Notes: generated by a model not told the origin, from the sequence alone. A stretch of DNA of 64,000 nucleotides from Mesorhizobium sp. DCY119 (GCF_003590645.1 NZ_CP031834.1:1922501-1986500); one strand, 5' to 3'; counted from the stretch's first letter, positions 55,411 to 63,978 are shown. Program-made: numbers and translations.

Positions 55411-56505
55411 TCAGTCTTTCAAAACCTGGGCCGCGTCGTCCGAGATAGACACGCCGATGCGCTCACCTTCTTCGAAGCCGCAGGATGCGCTGCGGCTGTT
55501 CTGCTGGCGCACGGTAAAGAGGTCGCCATCGTCAAGCCGGACAAGGATATGCGTGTCGGTGCCGAAATAGACGATGTTTTCCACCGTTCCCGAAAGCTCG
55601 CCCGCGCCCTTGACTGCCTTGGCGTGTTCGGGCCGCACGACGATCGTGGCTTCTCCCTTTGGCGTGAAGCCTTCGGCGACGGTCGCGGGGATCGTCTTGC
55701 CCGATTTGAGCGTAGCCTTAGCCTTGCCGTTGGCGACGCCGTCGATCTTTGCGATGAGGAAATTCGTCTCGCCGATGAAGTCGGCGACGAAACGTTCCGC
55801 CGGCTTGTCGTAGATGTCCCAAGGCGTGCCGACCTGCAGGATCTTGCCCGCCGACATTACGGCGATGCGATCGGACATGGTCAGCGCTTCTTCCTGGTCG
55901 TGCGTGACGAAGATGAAGGTAATGCCGGTCTCGTTCTGAAGACGCTTCAGCTCGATCTGCATTTCCTTGCGCAGCTTGTAGTCCAGCGCCGAAAGCGGCT
56001 CGTCGAGCAGCAGCACCTTGGGTTGCGGGGCCAGCGCGCGGGCGAGGGCAACGCGTTGCTGCTGGCCGCCGGAAATCTGGCTGGTTCGCCGCTTTGCCAG
56101 CGCCTCCATCTTCACCAGCTTGAGCATCTGGCTGACGCGCGCATCGATCTCGGCTTTCGGTTTGCCCAGCATCTGGAGACCGAAGCCGATGTTTTCGGCG
56201 ACAGTCATGTGCGGAAACAGCGCGTAGTTCTGGAAGACCGTATTGACCGGTCGCTTGAAGGGCGGCAGCGGCGCGATGTCGTTGCCATAAAGCAGGATTT
56301 GCCCGTCGGTCGGGAAATCAAACCCGGCAATCAGCCGGAGCAGCGTGGTCTTGCCGCATCCGGATGGGCCGAGGAGGGTGAAAAACTCATTTTCGCGGAT
56401 CGGTACCGAAACGTTGTCCAGCGCGGCTACCCGCGCCTCACCCGTTCCGAAAATTTTACTGACCCCAATAACTTCAATCGCATTCCTATCCGGTTTGTCC
56501 GGCAC
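55411..56505 (-). CDS. potA: Spermidine/putrescine-type ABC transporter ATPase
   Basis: The 364-residue ATPase has Walker [13 protein letters not shown], signature [15 protein letters not shown], Walker [13 protein letters not shown], switch [10 protein letters not shown] and a TOBE domain (about 285-360). It starts at a GTG (56505) with GAGGCG upstream. Its order of genes, A-B-C-D, is that of the E. coli pot operon. Confidence 0.94.
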   Translation of the reverse strand: MPDKPDRNAIEVIGVSKIFGTGEARVAALDNVSVPIRENEFFTLLGPSGCGKTTLLRLIAGFDFPTDGQILLYGNDIAPLPPFKRPVNTVFQNYALFPHMTVAENIGFGLQMLGKPKAEIDARVSQMLKLVKMEALAKRRTSQISGGQQQRVALARALAPQPKVLLLDEPLSALDYKLRKEMQIELKRLQNETGITFIFVTHDQEEALTMSDRIAVMSAGKILQVGTPWDIYDKPAERFVADFIGETNFLIAKIDGVANGKAKATLKSGKTIPATVAEGFTPKGEATIVVRPEHAKAVKGAGELSGTVENIVYFGTDTHILVRLDDGDLFTVRQQNSRSASCGFEEGERIGVSISDDAAQVLKD

Positions 56506-56636
56506 GATTACGCCTCACTGTTGGCCCCGCTCTTGTCGGCGGAGTACGTCCCCAATTTATTGTGATCACACGGCCGGGACATTGGCAACCCGGAATTGAA
56601 TCACGGTTCAATTATCGCATTCAGTCTAGCAATCGC

Positions 56637-56660
56637 CGTACCAGGCTTATGCCTGGTACG
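56637..56660 (-). terminator. Hairpin spanning the stop codon of the YtcJ-like gene
   Basis: CGTACCAGGC and GCCTGGTACG form a perfect 10-bp stem whose loop (ATAA) contains the TAA stop. No U run follows. The stretch to potA (56506-56636) shows no gene and probably holds the transporter promoter. Confidence 0.6.
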
Positions 56661-58323
56661 TGACTTTGCCGCCGCAGATCGTGGTCACCGGGCGGATGGT
56701 ATGGAGATCATGCGGGTCTACCGCTTCGATGTCGCCCGAGAGGATCACCAGATCGGCGACATAGCCGGGTTTCAGCGTGCCTTTGCGGTTCTCCATGAAT
56801 TCCGCGTAGGCACCTTCGACCGTATAACCGGCGATAGCCTCGTGCAGGCTGAAGCTCTGGTCGGGATCGCCGTCTGCCCAAGGCTTGCGCACGACGGCTG
56901 CCTGAATGCCCGCTATCGGATCAATCGGCGACACTGGCCAGTCGGAGGCAAAGACGATCCGCGCTCCGGCATTCTTCAGGGTTCGCCACGCATAGGAGAG
57001 CGGCCAGCGCTTCTTGCCGATGCGCGAGACGGTCGGCTCCAGCGGCAGGCCCATCGAGCCGGGCGGGTGGGGAGGCTGCATGGACGCCAGCACGCCGAGA
57101 TCGGCAAAACGCGGAATGTCCGCTTCCGTGGTCACCTCGATATGCTCGATGCGGTGGCGGCTGTCGCGCTTGCCATTGGCCTTTTGCGCCGTCTCATAGC
57201 CGTCCAGCACGGAGCGCACCGCGCCGTCTCCGATGGCATGCACCGCGATCTGCAGGCCGCGCCTGTCGGCCTCGGTAGCAACTTCGTTGAACTGTTCCTG
57301 CGTGAACAGCGGTTCGCCCACCCAGTCCGTGCGGTCGGCGTAAGGCTCGACCATGACCGCCGTCCAGCTATCCAGGACACCGTCCATGAACACCTTGACC
57401 ATGCCGGACGAAATCCATTCGGACTTGTAGCGCTCGGCCATCAGCGATGCTTTTTCGAGCGCATCGACGGTCATGAAGTTCTTGTAGTGGAACGGTATCT
57501 GCACTCGGCAAAGCAGGCCGCCCTCGGCTTCGATTTCCGAAAGGAGCTCAAGCTGATGCAGATTGCCGTCCATGTTCTGGATCGAGGTGATGCCATGCCT
57601 GGCGCACCATTCGAGGCCGCGTTTCATGATCGCGCGGTCGGAGGCCTGTTCGGCTGCCGTGGGCTTCGGGTCCGGCTCGCCGCCGGTCGCGAGACCAAGC
57701 CGCACGCGGCCTTCTCCGGCAAGCACAAGCAGCGGGCCGAAAGCCTCACCCTCGCGCAGTTCGCCCTCTGCAAGCCCGTCCGAACCCATAACGATCTCGT
57801 TGCCGGGTCCCAGCGTCTTGCCGTGCAGCAGGCCCGCCATTTCCAGCGCCTTGGTGTTGGCCCACACCGTATGATGGTCGGGCGCGGCCATGACGAAGGG
57901 CCGATCGGGCAATATGCGATCAAGGTGGTGCCGGGTAACCCGTTCGGTGGCCGAGAGGATCGTATAGTCGGCGCCCTGAGCCTGCAGAATGAGCTGGTTT
58001 GGCCTTGCTGCAGCATATTTGCGGACAGCTTCGGAAAGAGCCTCGAACCCGTGCACGCCCATCAGTTGCAACTGCTCGAGTTCGGCAGCGCCGGCGAAGA
58101 GATGCATGTGCGATTCGATGAAGCCGGGCAGCACGGAGCTGCCCTTGGCATCGATGACGCGCGTGTCTGAATCTTGATGCTGCAGAATAGCTTCGCGATC
58201 TGCGATCGCAATGATCTCACCGCCCTTGATGGCAATGGCCTCGGCGCGGGGGGTATCGGGATCCATCGTCAGGATACTTGCGTTCACAACGATAAGATCG
58301 GCCTTTTGCGGCATTCTGTTCAC
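56647..58323 (-). CDS. YtcJ-like amidohydrolase
   Basis: The 558-residue metal-dependent hydrolase of the amidohydrolase 3 group has the metal motif GFIESHMHLF, a late HAIGDGAVRSVLDGYE, RIEHIEV and FASDWPVSPIDP. Members act on formamides, N-substituted formamides and other amides. It lies upstream of a polyamine-type importer on the same strand and is divergent from a deacetylase-like gene, so an amide-bearing substrate is plausible. The exact substrate is unknown. Confidence 0.9.
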   Translation of the reverse strand: MNRMPQKADLIVVNASILTMDPDTPRAEAIAIKGGEIIAIADREAILQHQDSDTRVIDAKGSSVLPGFIESHMHLFAGAAELEQLQLMGVHGFEALSEAVRKYAAARPNQLILQAQGADYTILSATERVTRHHLDRILPDRPFVMAAPDHHTVWANTKALEMAGLLHGKTLGPGNEIVMGSDGLAEGELREGEAFGPLLVLAGEGRVRLGLATGGEPDPKPTAAEQASDRAIMKRGLEWCARHGITSIQNMDGNLHQLELLSEIEAEGGLLCRVQIPFHYKNFMTVDALEKASLMAERYKSEWISSGMVKVFMDGVLDSWTAVMVEPYADRTDWVGEPLFTQEQFNEVATEADRRGLQIAVHAIGDGAVRSVLDGYETAQKANGKRDSRHRIEHIEVTTEADIPRFADLGVLASMQPPHPPGSMGLPLEPTVSRIGKKRWPLSYAWRTLKNAGARIVFASDWPVSPIDPIAGIQAAVVRKPWADGDPDQSFSLHEAIAGYTVEGAYAEFMENRKGTLKPGYVADLVILSGDIEAVDPHDLHTIRPVTTICGGKVTYQA

Positions 58324-58482
58324 CCAGTTTTGCTCAGGCTAGCAGAGTATTGGCATCTGGCAAGCCGTCTCGGTGTTGTCTTGCAGCAATTCGCGATTGC
58401 CCCTTGGCGGCATCAAAACTCTCTGTCACAAAGCAGTCGGTCAAGAAGTGACGATACCAACAGGGGTGAACAGAAAGACAAA

Positions 58483-59514
58483 ATGAAGACGATTTTCTCT
58501 CCTCTCCACGCCGGTCATGGCGGCCAGATGGAACTGGTTTCGGGCCAGATCGTGCCCGGTTTCGAAAAGCCTTCGCGGGCCGAATTCATCAAGGCGCGGG
58601 TCGAATCCGAGAAGCTCGGACCCATCCTTGCGCCGAAGGAACATTCACTGGACGCAGCCAAGCGCGTGCACGCCAGCGACTACATCGATTTCCTGCCGAC
58701 GGTATGGCCGGAATGGCAAAAGGCCGGCTTTCCCGGCTCGGCCATGGCCTTCACCTGGCCGACGCGCGGCCTGCGCGGTGACGTTCCGCCGAAGCGGATC
58801 GACGCACTCCTTGGCTATTATTCCTTCGATGCAGGCGCGACCTTCGTCAAAGGCACCTGGGATGCGATCAAGTCTTCCTACGATGTCGGCCTGACGGCGG
58901 CCGAACTGGTCAAGGCCGGCGAACGAGCAGCTTTCGCGCTATGCCGCCCGCCGGGCCACCATGCGGGTGCTGCCTTCATGGGCGGCTACTGCTTCATCAA
59001 CAATGCCGCCGTCGTTGCCCAGTGGTATCTTGACCAGGGCGCTGCCCGCGTAGCGATCCTCGACGTCGACTATCATCATGGTAACGGCACGCAGGAAATC
59101 TTCTACGAGCGCGACGACGTGCTGATGATCAACCTGCATGGCGACCCGATGACGGAATATCCGTTCTTCCTCGGCCATGCCGATGAGCGCGGTGCTGGCA
59201 AGGGCGAGGGCTTCAACCACAATTATCCGATGCCTCATGGCACGGCGTGGGACAAATGGAGCGCGGCTCTTGAAGACGCCTGCGCCAAGGTGGCGGCCTA
59301 TGCGCCGGATGTGGTCGTGGTGTCGCTGGGTGTCGATACGTTCGAGAAGGACCCGATCAGCCAGTTCAAGCTGAAGAGTTCCGACTATCCGAAGATCGGC
59401 GAGCGTATCGCCAAGCTTGCCCTGCCGACTCTGTTCGTCATGGAAGGTGGCTATGCTGTCGAGGAAATCGGCATCAATGCCGTTGGCGTGCTAACCGGCT
59501 TCGACAATGCCTGA
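58483..59514 (+). CDS. Histone deacetylase-family protein, acetylpolyamine aminohydrolase-like
   Basis: The 343-residue zinc hydrolase has the HDAC-fold motifs RPPGHHA (H159/H160), the zinc site LDVDYHHGNGTQ (D196, H198) and the late VMEGGYAVEEIG with the transition-state Tyr. It has the acetylpolyamine amidohydrolase look (MKTIFSPLHAGH start, about 340 residues). It would remove acetyl groups from acetylputrescine or similar amines, fitting the adjacent importer and aldehyde dehydrogenase. Start at 58483; Shine-Dalgarno weak. Confidence 0.9.
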   Translation: MKTIFSPLHAGHGGQMELVSGQIVPGFEKPSRAEFIKARVESEKLGPILAPKEHSLDAAKRVHASDYIDFLPTVWPEWQKAGFPGSAMAFTWPTRGLRGDVPPKRIDALLGYYSFDAGATFVKGTWDAIKSSYDVGLTAAELVKAGERAAFALCRPPGHHAGAAFMGGYCFINNAAVVAQWYLDQGAARVAILDVDYHHGNGTQEIFYERDDVLMINLHGDPMTEYPFFLGHADERGAGKGEGFNHNYPMPHGTAWDKWSAALEDACAKVAAYAPDVVVVSLGVDTFEKDPISQFKLKSSDYPKIGERIAKLALPTLFVMEGGYAVEEIGINAVGVLTGFDNA

Positions 59515-59522
59515 CATTCTCT

Positions 59523-59548
59523 GAGAGGCGGGCGCTCGTCCGCCTCTC
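59523..59548 (+). terminator. Intercistronic hairpin between deacetylase and aldehyde dehydrogenase genes
   Basis: GAGAGGCGG and CCGCCTCTC form a perfect 9-bp stem with an 8-base loop and no U run. Confidence 0.5.
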
Positions 59549-59589
59549 GTCATTCGCGAAACCCCATTCCCAAGTTCGGAGCAGAGAGC

Positions 59590-61017
59590 ATGAGCAATCA
59601 CCTGAATTTCTACATCGACGGCAAGTGGGTTTCGCCGGTGGTCCCGGCCACGCTGGACGTGATCGACCCCTCGACGGAGGAGGCCTATGCGGCGATCTCG
59701 CTTGGTGCGAAGGCCGATGTCGACAAGGCGGTCGCCGCCGCGCGGGCAGCCTTCGTCAGCTTTTCGCAAACGACGCAGAAAGAGCGCCTGGCGCTGCTGA
59801 ACAAAATCCTCGAGGTCTACAACAGGCGCTACGAGGATGTTGCGCAGGCGATCTCGCAGGAGATGGGTGCACCGATCACCTGGGCGCGCGAGGCGCAGGC
59901 GGCTGCCGGACAGGCCCATATGGAATCGACCATCAAGGCGCTGGAAGACTACGAATTCGGCCATCTGCGTGGCTCGACCATGGTGGTCAAGGAGCCGATC
60001 GGCGTCTGCGCGCTGATCACGCCGTGGAACTGGCCGCTCAACCAGATCGTCTGCAAGGTCGCGCCGGCAATCGCTGCGGGCTGCACGGTTGTGTTGAAGC
60101 CATCCGAGATCGCGCCGATCAGCGGCATCGTATTTGCCGAAATCATGGACGAGGCCGGCGTGCCGAAGGGCGTGTTCAATCTCGTCAACGGCACCGGGCC
60201 CGATGTCGGGCAGGTGATGGCCGAGCATCCCGATGTCGACATGGTTTCCTTCACCGGCTCGACGCGCGCCGGCATCATTGTCGCCAAGGCTGCTGCCGAC
60301 ACGGTCAAGCGGGTGGCGCAGGAGCTTGGTGGCAAGAGCGCCAACATCATCCTGCCGGACGCCGATTTCGCCCATGCCGTGCGCGAAGGCGTCAATGGCT
60401 GCTTCGGCAATAGCGGCCAGTCCTGCGACGCGCCGACGCGCATGCTGGTGCCGGTCGATCGCCATGACGAAGCACTCGCGGTGGCCAAGGAAGCGGCCGA
60501 GGCGCACCGGGTCGGCAATCCGACCTCGGAGGATACACAACTCGGGCCGGTCGTCAGCCAGCTTCAGTATGACAAGATCCAGCGGCTGATCGAAACCGGC
60601 ATTTCCGAGGGTGCGACGCTGGTTACCGGCGGTCCCGGCCGGCCGGAAGGTCTCAATCGCGGCTACTACATTCGCCCCACCGTGTTCGGCCATGTCACGC
60701 CCGATATGACGATTGCCCGCGAGGAAATATTCGGGCCGGTGCTGTCGGTCATATCCTACGAGGACGAGGACGAGGCCGTGCGCATTGCCAACGACACCGT
60801 CTACGGCCTTGCCGCCTATATCCAGTCGGAAAACCTCGAACGCGCCCGCCGCGTCGCCGGCAAGATGCGCGCCGGCTCGGTTTATCTCAACTATCCCGCC
60901 TGGGACACGCACGCGCCGTTCGGCGGCTACAAACAGTCCGGCAATGGCCGCGAATATGCTGATTGGGGCATCCACGATTTTCTCGAGACCAAGGGGATCG
61001 TGGGGTACGGGAGCTGA
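59590..61017 (+). CDS. Aldehyde dehydrogenase
   Basis: The 475-residue NAD(P)+-dependent enzyme has N147 (PWNWPL), E245 (QELGGKS) and catalytic C279 (GNSGQSCDAPTR). It follows the deacetylase gene by 75 bp on the same strand, so it may oxidise the aminoaldehyde made after deacetylation and amine oxidation (for example aminobutanal). The substrate is inferred from the neighbour only. Confidence 0.94.
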   Translation: MSNHLNFYIDGKWVSPVVPATLDVIDPSTEEAYAAISLGAKADVDKAVAAARAAFVSFSQTTQKERLALLNKILEVYNRRYEDVAQAISQEMGAPITWAREAQAAAGQAHMESTIKALEDYEFGHLRGSTMVVKEPIGVCALITPWNWPLNQIVCKVAPAIAAGCTVVLKPSEIAPISGIVFAEIMDEAGVPKGVFNLVNGTGPDVGQVMAEHPDVDMVSFTGSTRAGIIVAKAAADTVKRVAQELGGKSANIILPDADFAHAVREGVNGCFGNSGQSCDAPTRMLVPVDRHDEALAVAKEAAEAHRVGNPTSEDTQLGPVVSQLQYDKIQRLIETGISEGATLVTGGPGRPEGLNRGYYIRPTVFGHVTPDMTIAREEIFGPVLSVISYEDEDEAVRIANDTVYGLAAYIQSENLERARRVAGKMRAGSVYLNYPAWDTHAPFGGYKQSGNGREYADWGIHDFLETKGIVGYGS

Positions 61018-61064
61018 TCGCAGGTTTTGTTAGTGGGGGGCTTGGCTGGTTTTCGCTCTACGTT

Positions 61065-61218
61065 GCCCCCTCTGACCTGCCGGCCATCTCCCCCGCAAGG
61101 GGGGAGATTAGCAGCGTAATTCGTCCCGCACCTTCTGCGACGTTAAAGATTCGCGAAAGCGGCCATGAAGGCTGATCTCCCCATTTGAGGGGGAGATGGC
61201 CGGCAGGTCAGAGGGGGC
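61065..61218. repeat. Rhizobial-type intergenic inverted-repeat element
   Basis: Two perfect 30-bp arms (61065-61094 and 61189-61218, starting GCCCCCTCTGACCTGCCG) flank about 94 bp. Each arm also forms its own hairpin from ATCTCCCC and GGGGAGAT. No open frame lies inside. Short palindromic elements of this kind are numerous in Mesorhizobium and relatives and are probably non-autonomous. The intergenic stretch 61018-61623 holds this repeat, the sRNA below and the toxin-antitoxin operator. Confidence 0.85.
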
Positions 61219-61305
61219 GCGAAGGAACGCGGAGTTTTCCGGCAGTCCGGATGGACGCCTTCACTCATATTCTCAGTAAAGTCTCGGAAAGTCGGGCGCT
61301 GCCCA

Positions 61306-61428
61306 GAAAAGAAAACACCCGCCGAGGGAGGAGGTTCGGCGGGTGTTCTATGGTTCGGTCGACGATCGGGAGGAGGTGAAGGTCGACCGTATTCGGCATT
61401 GCCTGGGAGGAGGTAGGCGCCGCCGAAA
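61306..61428 (-). ncRNA. Alpha-r14 (NfeR1-type) small RNA with three anti-Shine-Dalgarno loops
   Basis: The minus strand encodes three successive stem-loops, each showing ACCTCCTCCC in its loop (complements at 61405-61414, 61368-61377 and 61326-61335). The stems are GCCT/AGGC, CGGTCGAC/GTCGACCG and the 12-bp AACACCCGCCGA/TCGGCGGGTGTT. The last is followed by TTTTCTTTTC, a Rho-independent terminator. A TTATAC -10 at 61440-61435 gives an RNA of about 123 bases. This matches the rhizobial alpha-r14 family, whose member NfeR1 affects salt stress and nodulation in Sinorhizobium. Confidence 0.88.
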
Positions 61429-61579
61429 TCACTTGTATAAAGTCGGTTTATTTTCGGCTTTTCGCAACCCTCAATAGTGCATGGCTGCCGTGCAATTTGT
61501 GCAATGCAATATCAAATGCTGCAATGCGTCATGACATAATTCCGTCATCCGGCGGGCAGATCGGCATGATGTTGCATTC

Positions 61580-61612
61580 TGTCCAAATATGGACTATATC
61601 CATTTGCGGACA
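61580..61612. promoter_or_regulatory. Imperfect palindrome, candidate toxin-antitoxin operator
   Basis: TGTCC and GGACA bound a 33-bp stretch with further symmetric ATGGA/TCCAT blocks, ending 11 bp before the antitoxin ATG. Antitoxins of this class repress their own operon. Confidence 0.6.
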
Positions 61613-61623
61613 AGGAAGCGATC

Positions 61624-62151
61624 ATGAGCCAGGCCCTTCGCAAAAATACCGAGATCATCGCGCCCGAGCCGCAGCGGCTCGATAGCTCGCGCTTTGCGCC
61701 GGCCAACAGGCGGCGGCTCAGCGCGCCTGCCTTGCGCACCTTTGTCTCGATCGCCGATCTGTGGGGCCTCAACGAGGAGGAGCGCCGGCTGATCCTCGGC
61801 TATCCATCGCGCTCGACCTATCAGAACTGGACCAAGCTGGCCCGCGAACACCGCGAATTCACGCTGGATGTGGATACGCTGACGCGCATATCGGCCGTGC
61901 TCGGCATTCATCAGGCGCTCGGCATTCTCTATGGCGGTGACCGGGAAGGGGTGGCCTGGCTGCGTGGCCCGCATGACGGAACGATCTTCAACGGTCGTCC
62001 GCCGCTGGCGCTTGTCACCAACGGCTCGCAGGATGCGCTTCTGACGGTTCGGCGTTTTCTCGATGGCGCGCGCGGCGGCATATATATGGAACCGAACGCG
62101 GTCGATGCGGCTTTCCAGCCTTATGAAGAAACGGATGTCGTCTTCCGGTGA
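61624..62151 (+). CDS. Antitoxin of the Xre/MbcA/ParS family
   Basis: The 175-residue protein has an N-terminal Xre-like DNA-binding part and a C-terminal MbcA/ParS (DUF2384) toxin-binding part with ALGILYGGDREGVAWLRGPHDGTIFNGRPPLALV (quoted in part). The GRPPL segment is typical. It neutralises the RES toxin and represses the operon. AGGAAG lies before the ATG. Its stop overlaps the toxin GTG (GTGA). Confidence 0.92.
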   Translation: MSQALRKNTEIIAPEPQRLDSSRFAPANRRRLSAPALRTFVSIADLWGLNEEERRLILGYPSRSTYQNWTKLAREHREFTLDVDTLTRISAVLGIHQALGILYGGDREGVAWLRGPHDGTIFNGRPPLALVTNGSQDALLTVRRFLDGARGGIYMEPNAVDAAFQPYEETDVVFR

Positions 62152-62825
62152 CGGAGCAGCTTTCGCCCGCGCCGCGCCCGGCGCATCGCCTCATCCCGTC
62201 GCAGTTCCCGCCCATCGGCCTGTTCGATACCGTTGCGACGGCGGCGGACCTGACGGCTGTCATGGACCTCGTCGGCTGGACGAACGACCGGCTGGTGGCT
62301 GAGCGCATCGGCCGCCTGCCGCAAAGCGAGTGGGTCTATGGTCGGTCGAACGCCAGTATCGTCATGGCGGCTTTCCTGCATGTCCCGCCCACCGGCGCGC
62401 GGTTCAACGGGCCTGAGCTGGGCGCGTGGTATGCGGCCGCCGACCTGACCACGGCCGCCGCGGAAGTCGGCCACCATCTGCGCCGCGAGGCCGTCGCGCG
62501 GGGCCTAGTGGAACTCAAGCGGAAGTACCGCGCCTATACGGCCAGGCTGGATGGCGAGTATGTCGATATAAGAGGGCTGCAAGCGTCGCTGCCCGCGCTT
62601 TATGCGCCCGACAGCTACGCCGCATCCCAGCCATATGGCGAGGCGGTCAGGGTGTCGAAGAGCGACGGCGTCGTCTATGACTCAGTCAGATTGCACCGGG
62701 GCATCTGCGCCGCAGCCTACAGGCCGTCGAAGATCGAAGATGTCGTGCAGGCCGACCATTTCGAGATCACGGTGTGGGCCGACCGGCGCACGATCGACGT
62801 GAGGAAGCTGAAGTCCCGGAAATAG
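62148..62825 (+). CDS. RES-domain toxin (NAD+ phosphorylase family)
   Basis: The 225-residue protein starts at a GTG inside the antitoxin stop. It has the RES hallmarks: the Arg/Tyr segment TGARFNGPELGAWYAA, the Glu in TTAAAEVGHH and a late Ser in VVYDSVR. Characterised RES toxins degrade NAD+. All three expected polar positions look intact, so the toxin is probably active and held by the antitoxin. Confidence 0.93.
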   Translation: MTEQLSPAPRPAHRLIPSQFPPIGLFDTVATAADLTAVMDLVGWTNDRLVAERIGRLPQSEWVYGRSNASIVMAAFLHVPPTGARFNGPELGAWYAAADLTTAAAEVGHHLRREAVARGLVELKRKYRAYTARLDGEYVDIRGLQASLPALYAPDSYAASQPYGEAVRVSKSDGVVYDSVRLHRGICAAAYRPSKIEDVVQADHFEITVWADRRTIDVRKLKSRK

Positions 62826-62897
62826 CGCCTGGAAGAGCAGGTTTCAGCCGACCGCAGAATTTTTGCGCCATTTCGGCCAAACTTGAAATTTTTTAAC

Positions 62898-62914
62898 TCT
62901 ACAATATTTGTAGA
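62898..62914. promoter_or_regulatory. 17-bp palindrome upstream of a small gene
   Basis: TCTACAATATTTGTAGA is a perfect dyad 44 bp before the 63-residue gene. TTGTAGAATT recurs at 63683-63692 and TCTACAA at 63762-63768, both before the 50-residue membrane protein gene. Confidence 0.55.
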
Positions 62915-62957
62915 ATTAGCGAGGCTCGCCTTCTGAATGAGTATCAGGAGGCCTTCG

Positions 62958-63149
62958 ATGGCACATACAGACACTGTGATGTTTCGCGCTTTGGCCGATC
63001 TTTTGCGGGCCGGCAGGACCGATGCTTTATGCGGTCCTGTGGAAAAACGGAAAAGCCAAACCATTTCAAAGGATGAAGCGGAGAAGAACCGGCTTCCCGA
63101 GCGCGATGAAGGTTTTTATTGGGCCTGGCAGTATCCGGGGCTTTGGTAA
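62958..63149 (+). CDS. Small protein of 63 residues, function unknown
   Basis: The ATG at 62958 is preceded by AGGAGG at seven bases, a strong signal. The protein (MAHTDTVMFRALADLLRAGR onward) has a helical head, a charged middle (EKRKSQTISKDEAEKNRLPERDE, quoted in part) and an aromatic end FYWAWQYPGLW. It has no signal peptide or membrane helix. I do not recognise the family. A shared palindrome upstream links it to the 50-residue gene. Confidence 0.7.
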   Translation: MAHTDTVMFRALADLLRAGRTDALCGPVEKRKSQTISKDEAEKNRLPERDEGFYWAWQYPGLW

Positions 63150-63324
63150 AACCAAAAACTGGTGCTAGGATCGATGTCGATGCAGGCCGTGTGCGAGCCT
63201 GTGTCATTCAGCGCAACATCAGTGCCCGCGGGTTTCATGCCCGCCCGTGTCCACTCGCGTTCCCCAAAAGAGGATGAGTTCAGAAGAAGACTGTCGCAAC
63301 GACCGAAAAAGTGAGGAAACAGAT

Positions 63325-63648
63325 ATGCCGACTTTGCTGCCCCCGCTTCATGAAGGCCATGCCCCATTCATTCTTCATCAGGCTTTCCACGACGCGCTGG
63401 ATGCTTACGAGGACTGGGCGCTCGACGCAGCCGAGCCCTTTGTGGAATTCGACGGCAAAAACGTTGCCGTAAGCGCCGTTTTTGGCCGGATGCGAACCTG
63501 CACCGATATACTGCCCATCCGCACGCTGGACGCCGTTCGCGACGTCGTTGGCGCCGGTTCAGCTCACGAACTGGTCAGCGACCAGATCACCTATGCGCAT
63601 GCCGCACTGCTGCTCCGGGCTCTCTGCGTGGACAGACTCAGAAACTGA
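63325..63648 (+). CDS. Hypothetical protein of 107 residues
   Basis: The ATG at 63325 has GAGGAA seven bases upstream. The product (MPTLLPPLHEGHAPFILHQAFHD onward) is acidic and looks globular and soluble, with no signal peptide. I do not recognise the family. The 175-bp gap before it shows no gene. Confidence 0.7.
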   Translation: MPTLLPPLHEGHAPFILHQAFHDALDAYEDWALDAAEPFVEFDGKNVAVSAVFGRMRTCTDILPIRTLDAVRDVVGAGSAHELVSDQITYAHAALLLRALCVDRLRN

Positions 63649-63802
63649 CGGGCGATTCCGCCCGTTTCGCATTTCCCTGATTTTGTAGAATTTCGTTCGC
63701 GAAACTAATGTTTGATAGAAACATGTTCCTCGTTTCGGCGTAAATTTCGCACTCGACAATGTCTACAAAAATCATAGACTATCTGTAATTACGGAGGTCG
63801 TG

Positions 63803-63955
63803 ATGTCCCTAATACAGCAATCCGGAACCAAGCGGCTTTCGCTTCGCGGCCCCGTGACGTCCCGCCCGGCCGGCATTCGTGTCGGTCTCGAGACGTTGAT
63901 CTTCGCGCTCGCATTCGGCTTCACCGTTGCCGTCGTGCTCGGGCTGATCCCCTGA
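63803..63955 (+). CDS. Small single-pass membrane protein of 50 residues
   Basis: The frame begins MSLIQQSGTKRLSLRGP and ends with a predicted helix ETLIFALAFGFTVAVVLGLIP. GGAGG lies six bases before the ATG, and a terminator follows at 63979, so it is a complete, independently transcribed unit. A basic cytoplasmic head and C-terminal helix give an N-in orientation. It could be a regulatory or stress-related membrane peptide. I do not recognise it. Confidence 0.75.
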   Translation: MSLIQQSGTKRLSLRGPVTSRPAGIRVGLETLIFALAFGFTVAVVLGLIP

Positions 63956-63978
63956 CGGGAACCAGACAAAAAGAGGCC

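Noticed and set aside
61065-61218. Insertion sequence
   Set aside because: The arms look like terminal inverted repeats, but only about 94 bp lie between them and there is no transposase frame.
61326-61414. Three GGGAGGAGGT copies read as ribosome-binding sites on the plus strand
   Set aside because: No open frame follows any copy. All three sit in stem-loops, and the minus strand gives an sRNA with promoter and terminator.
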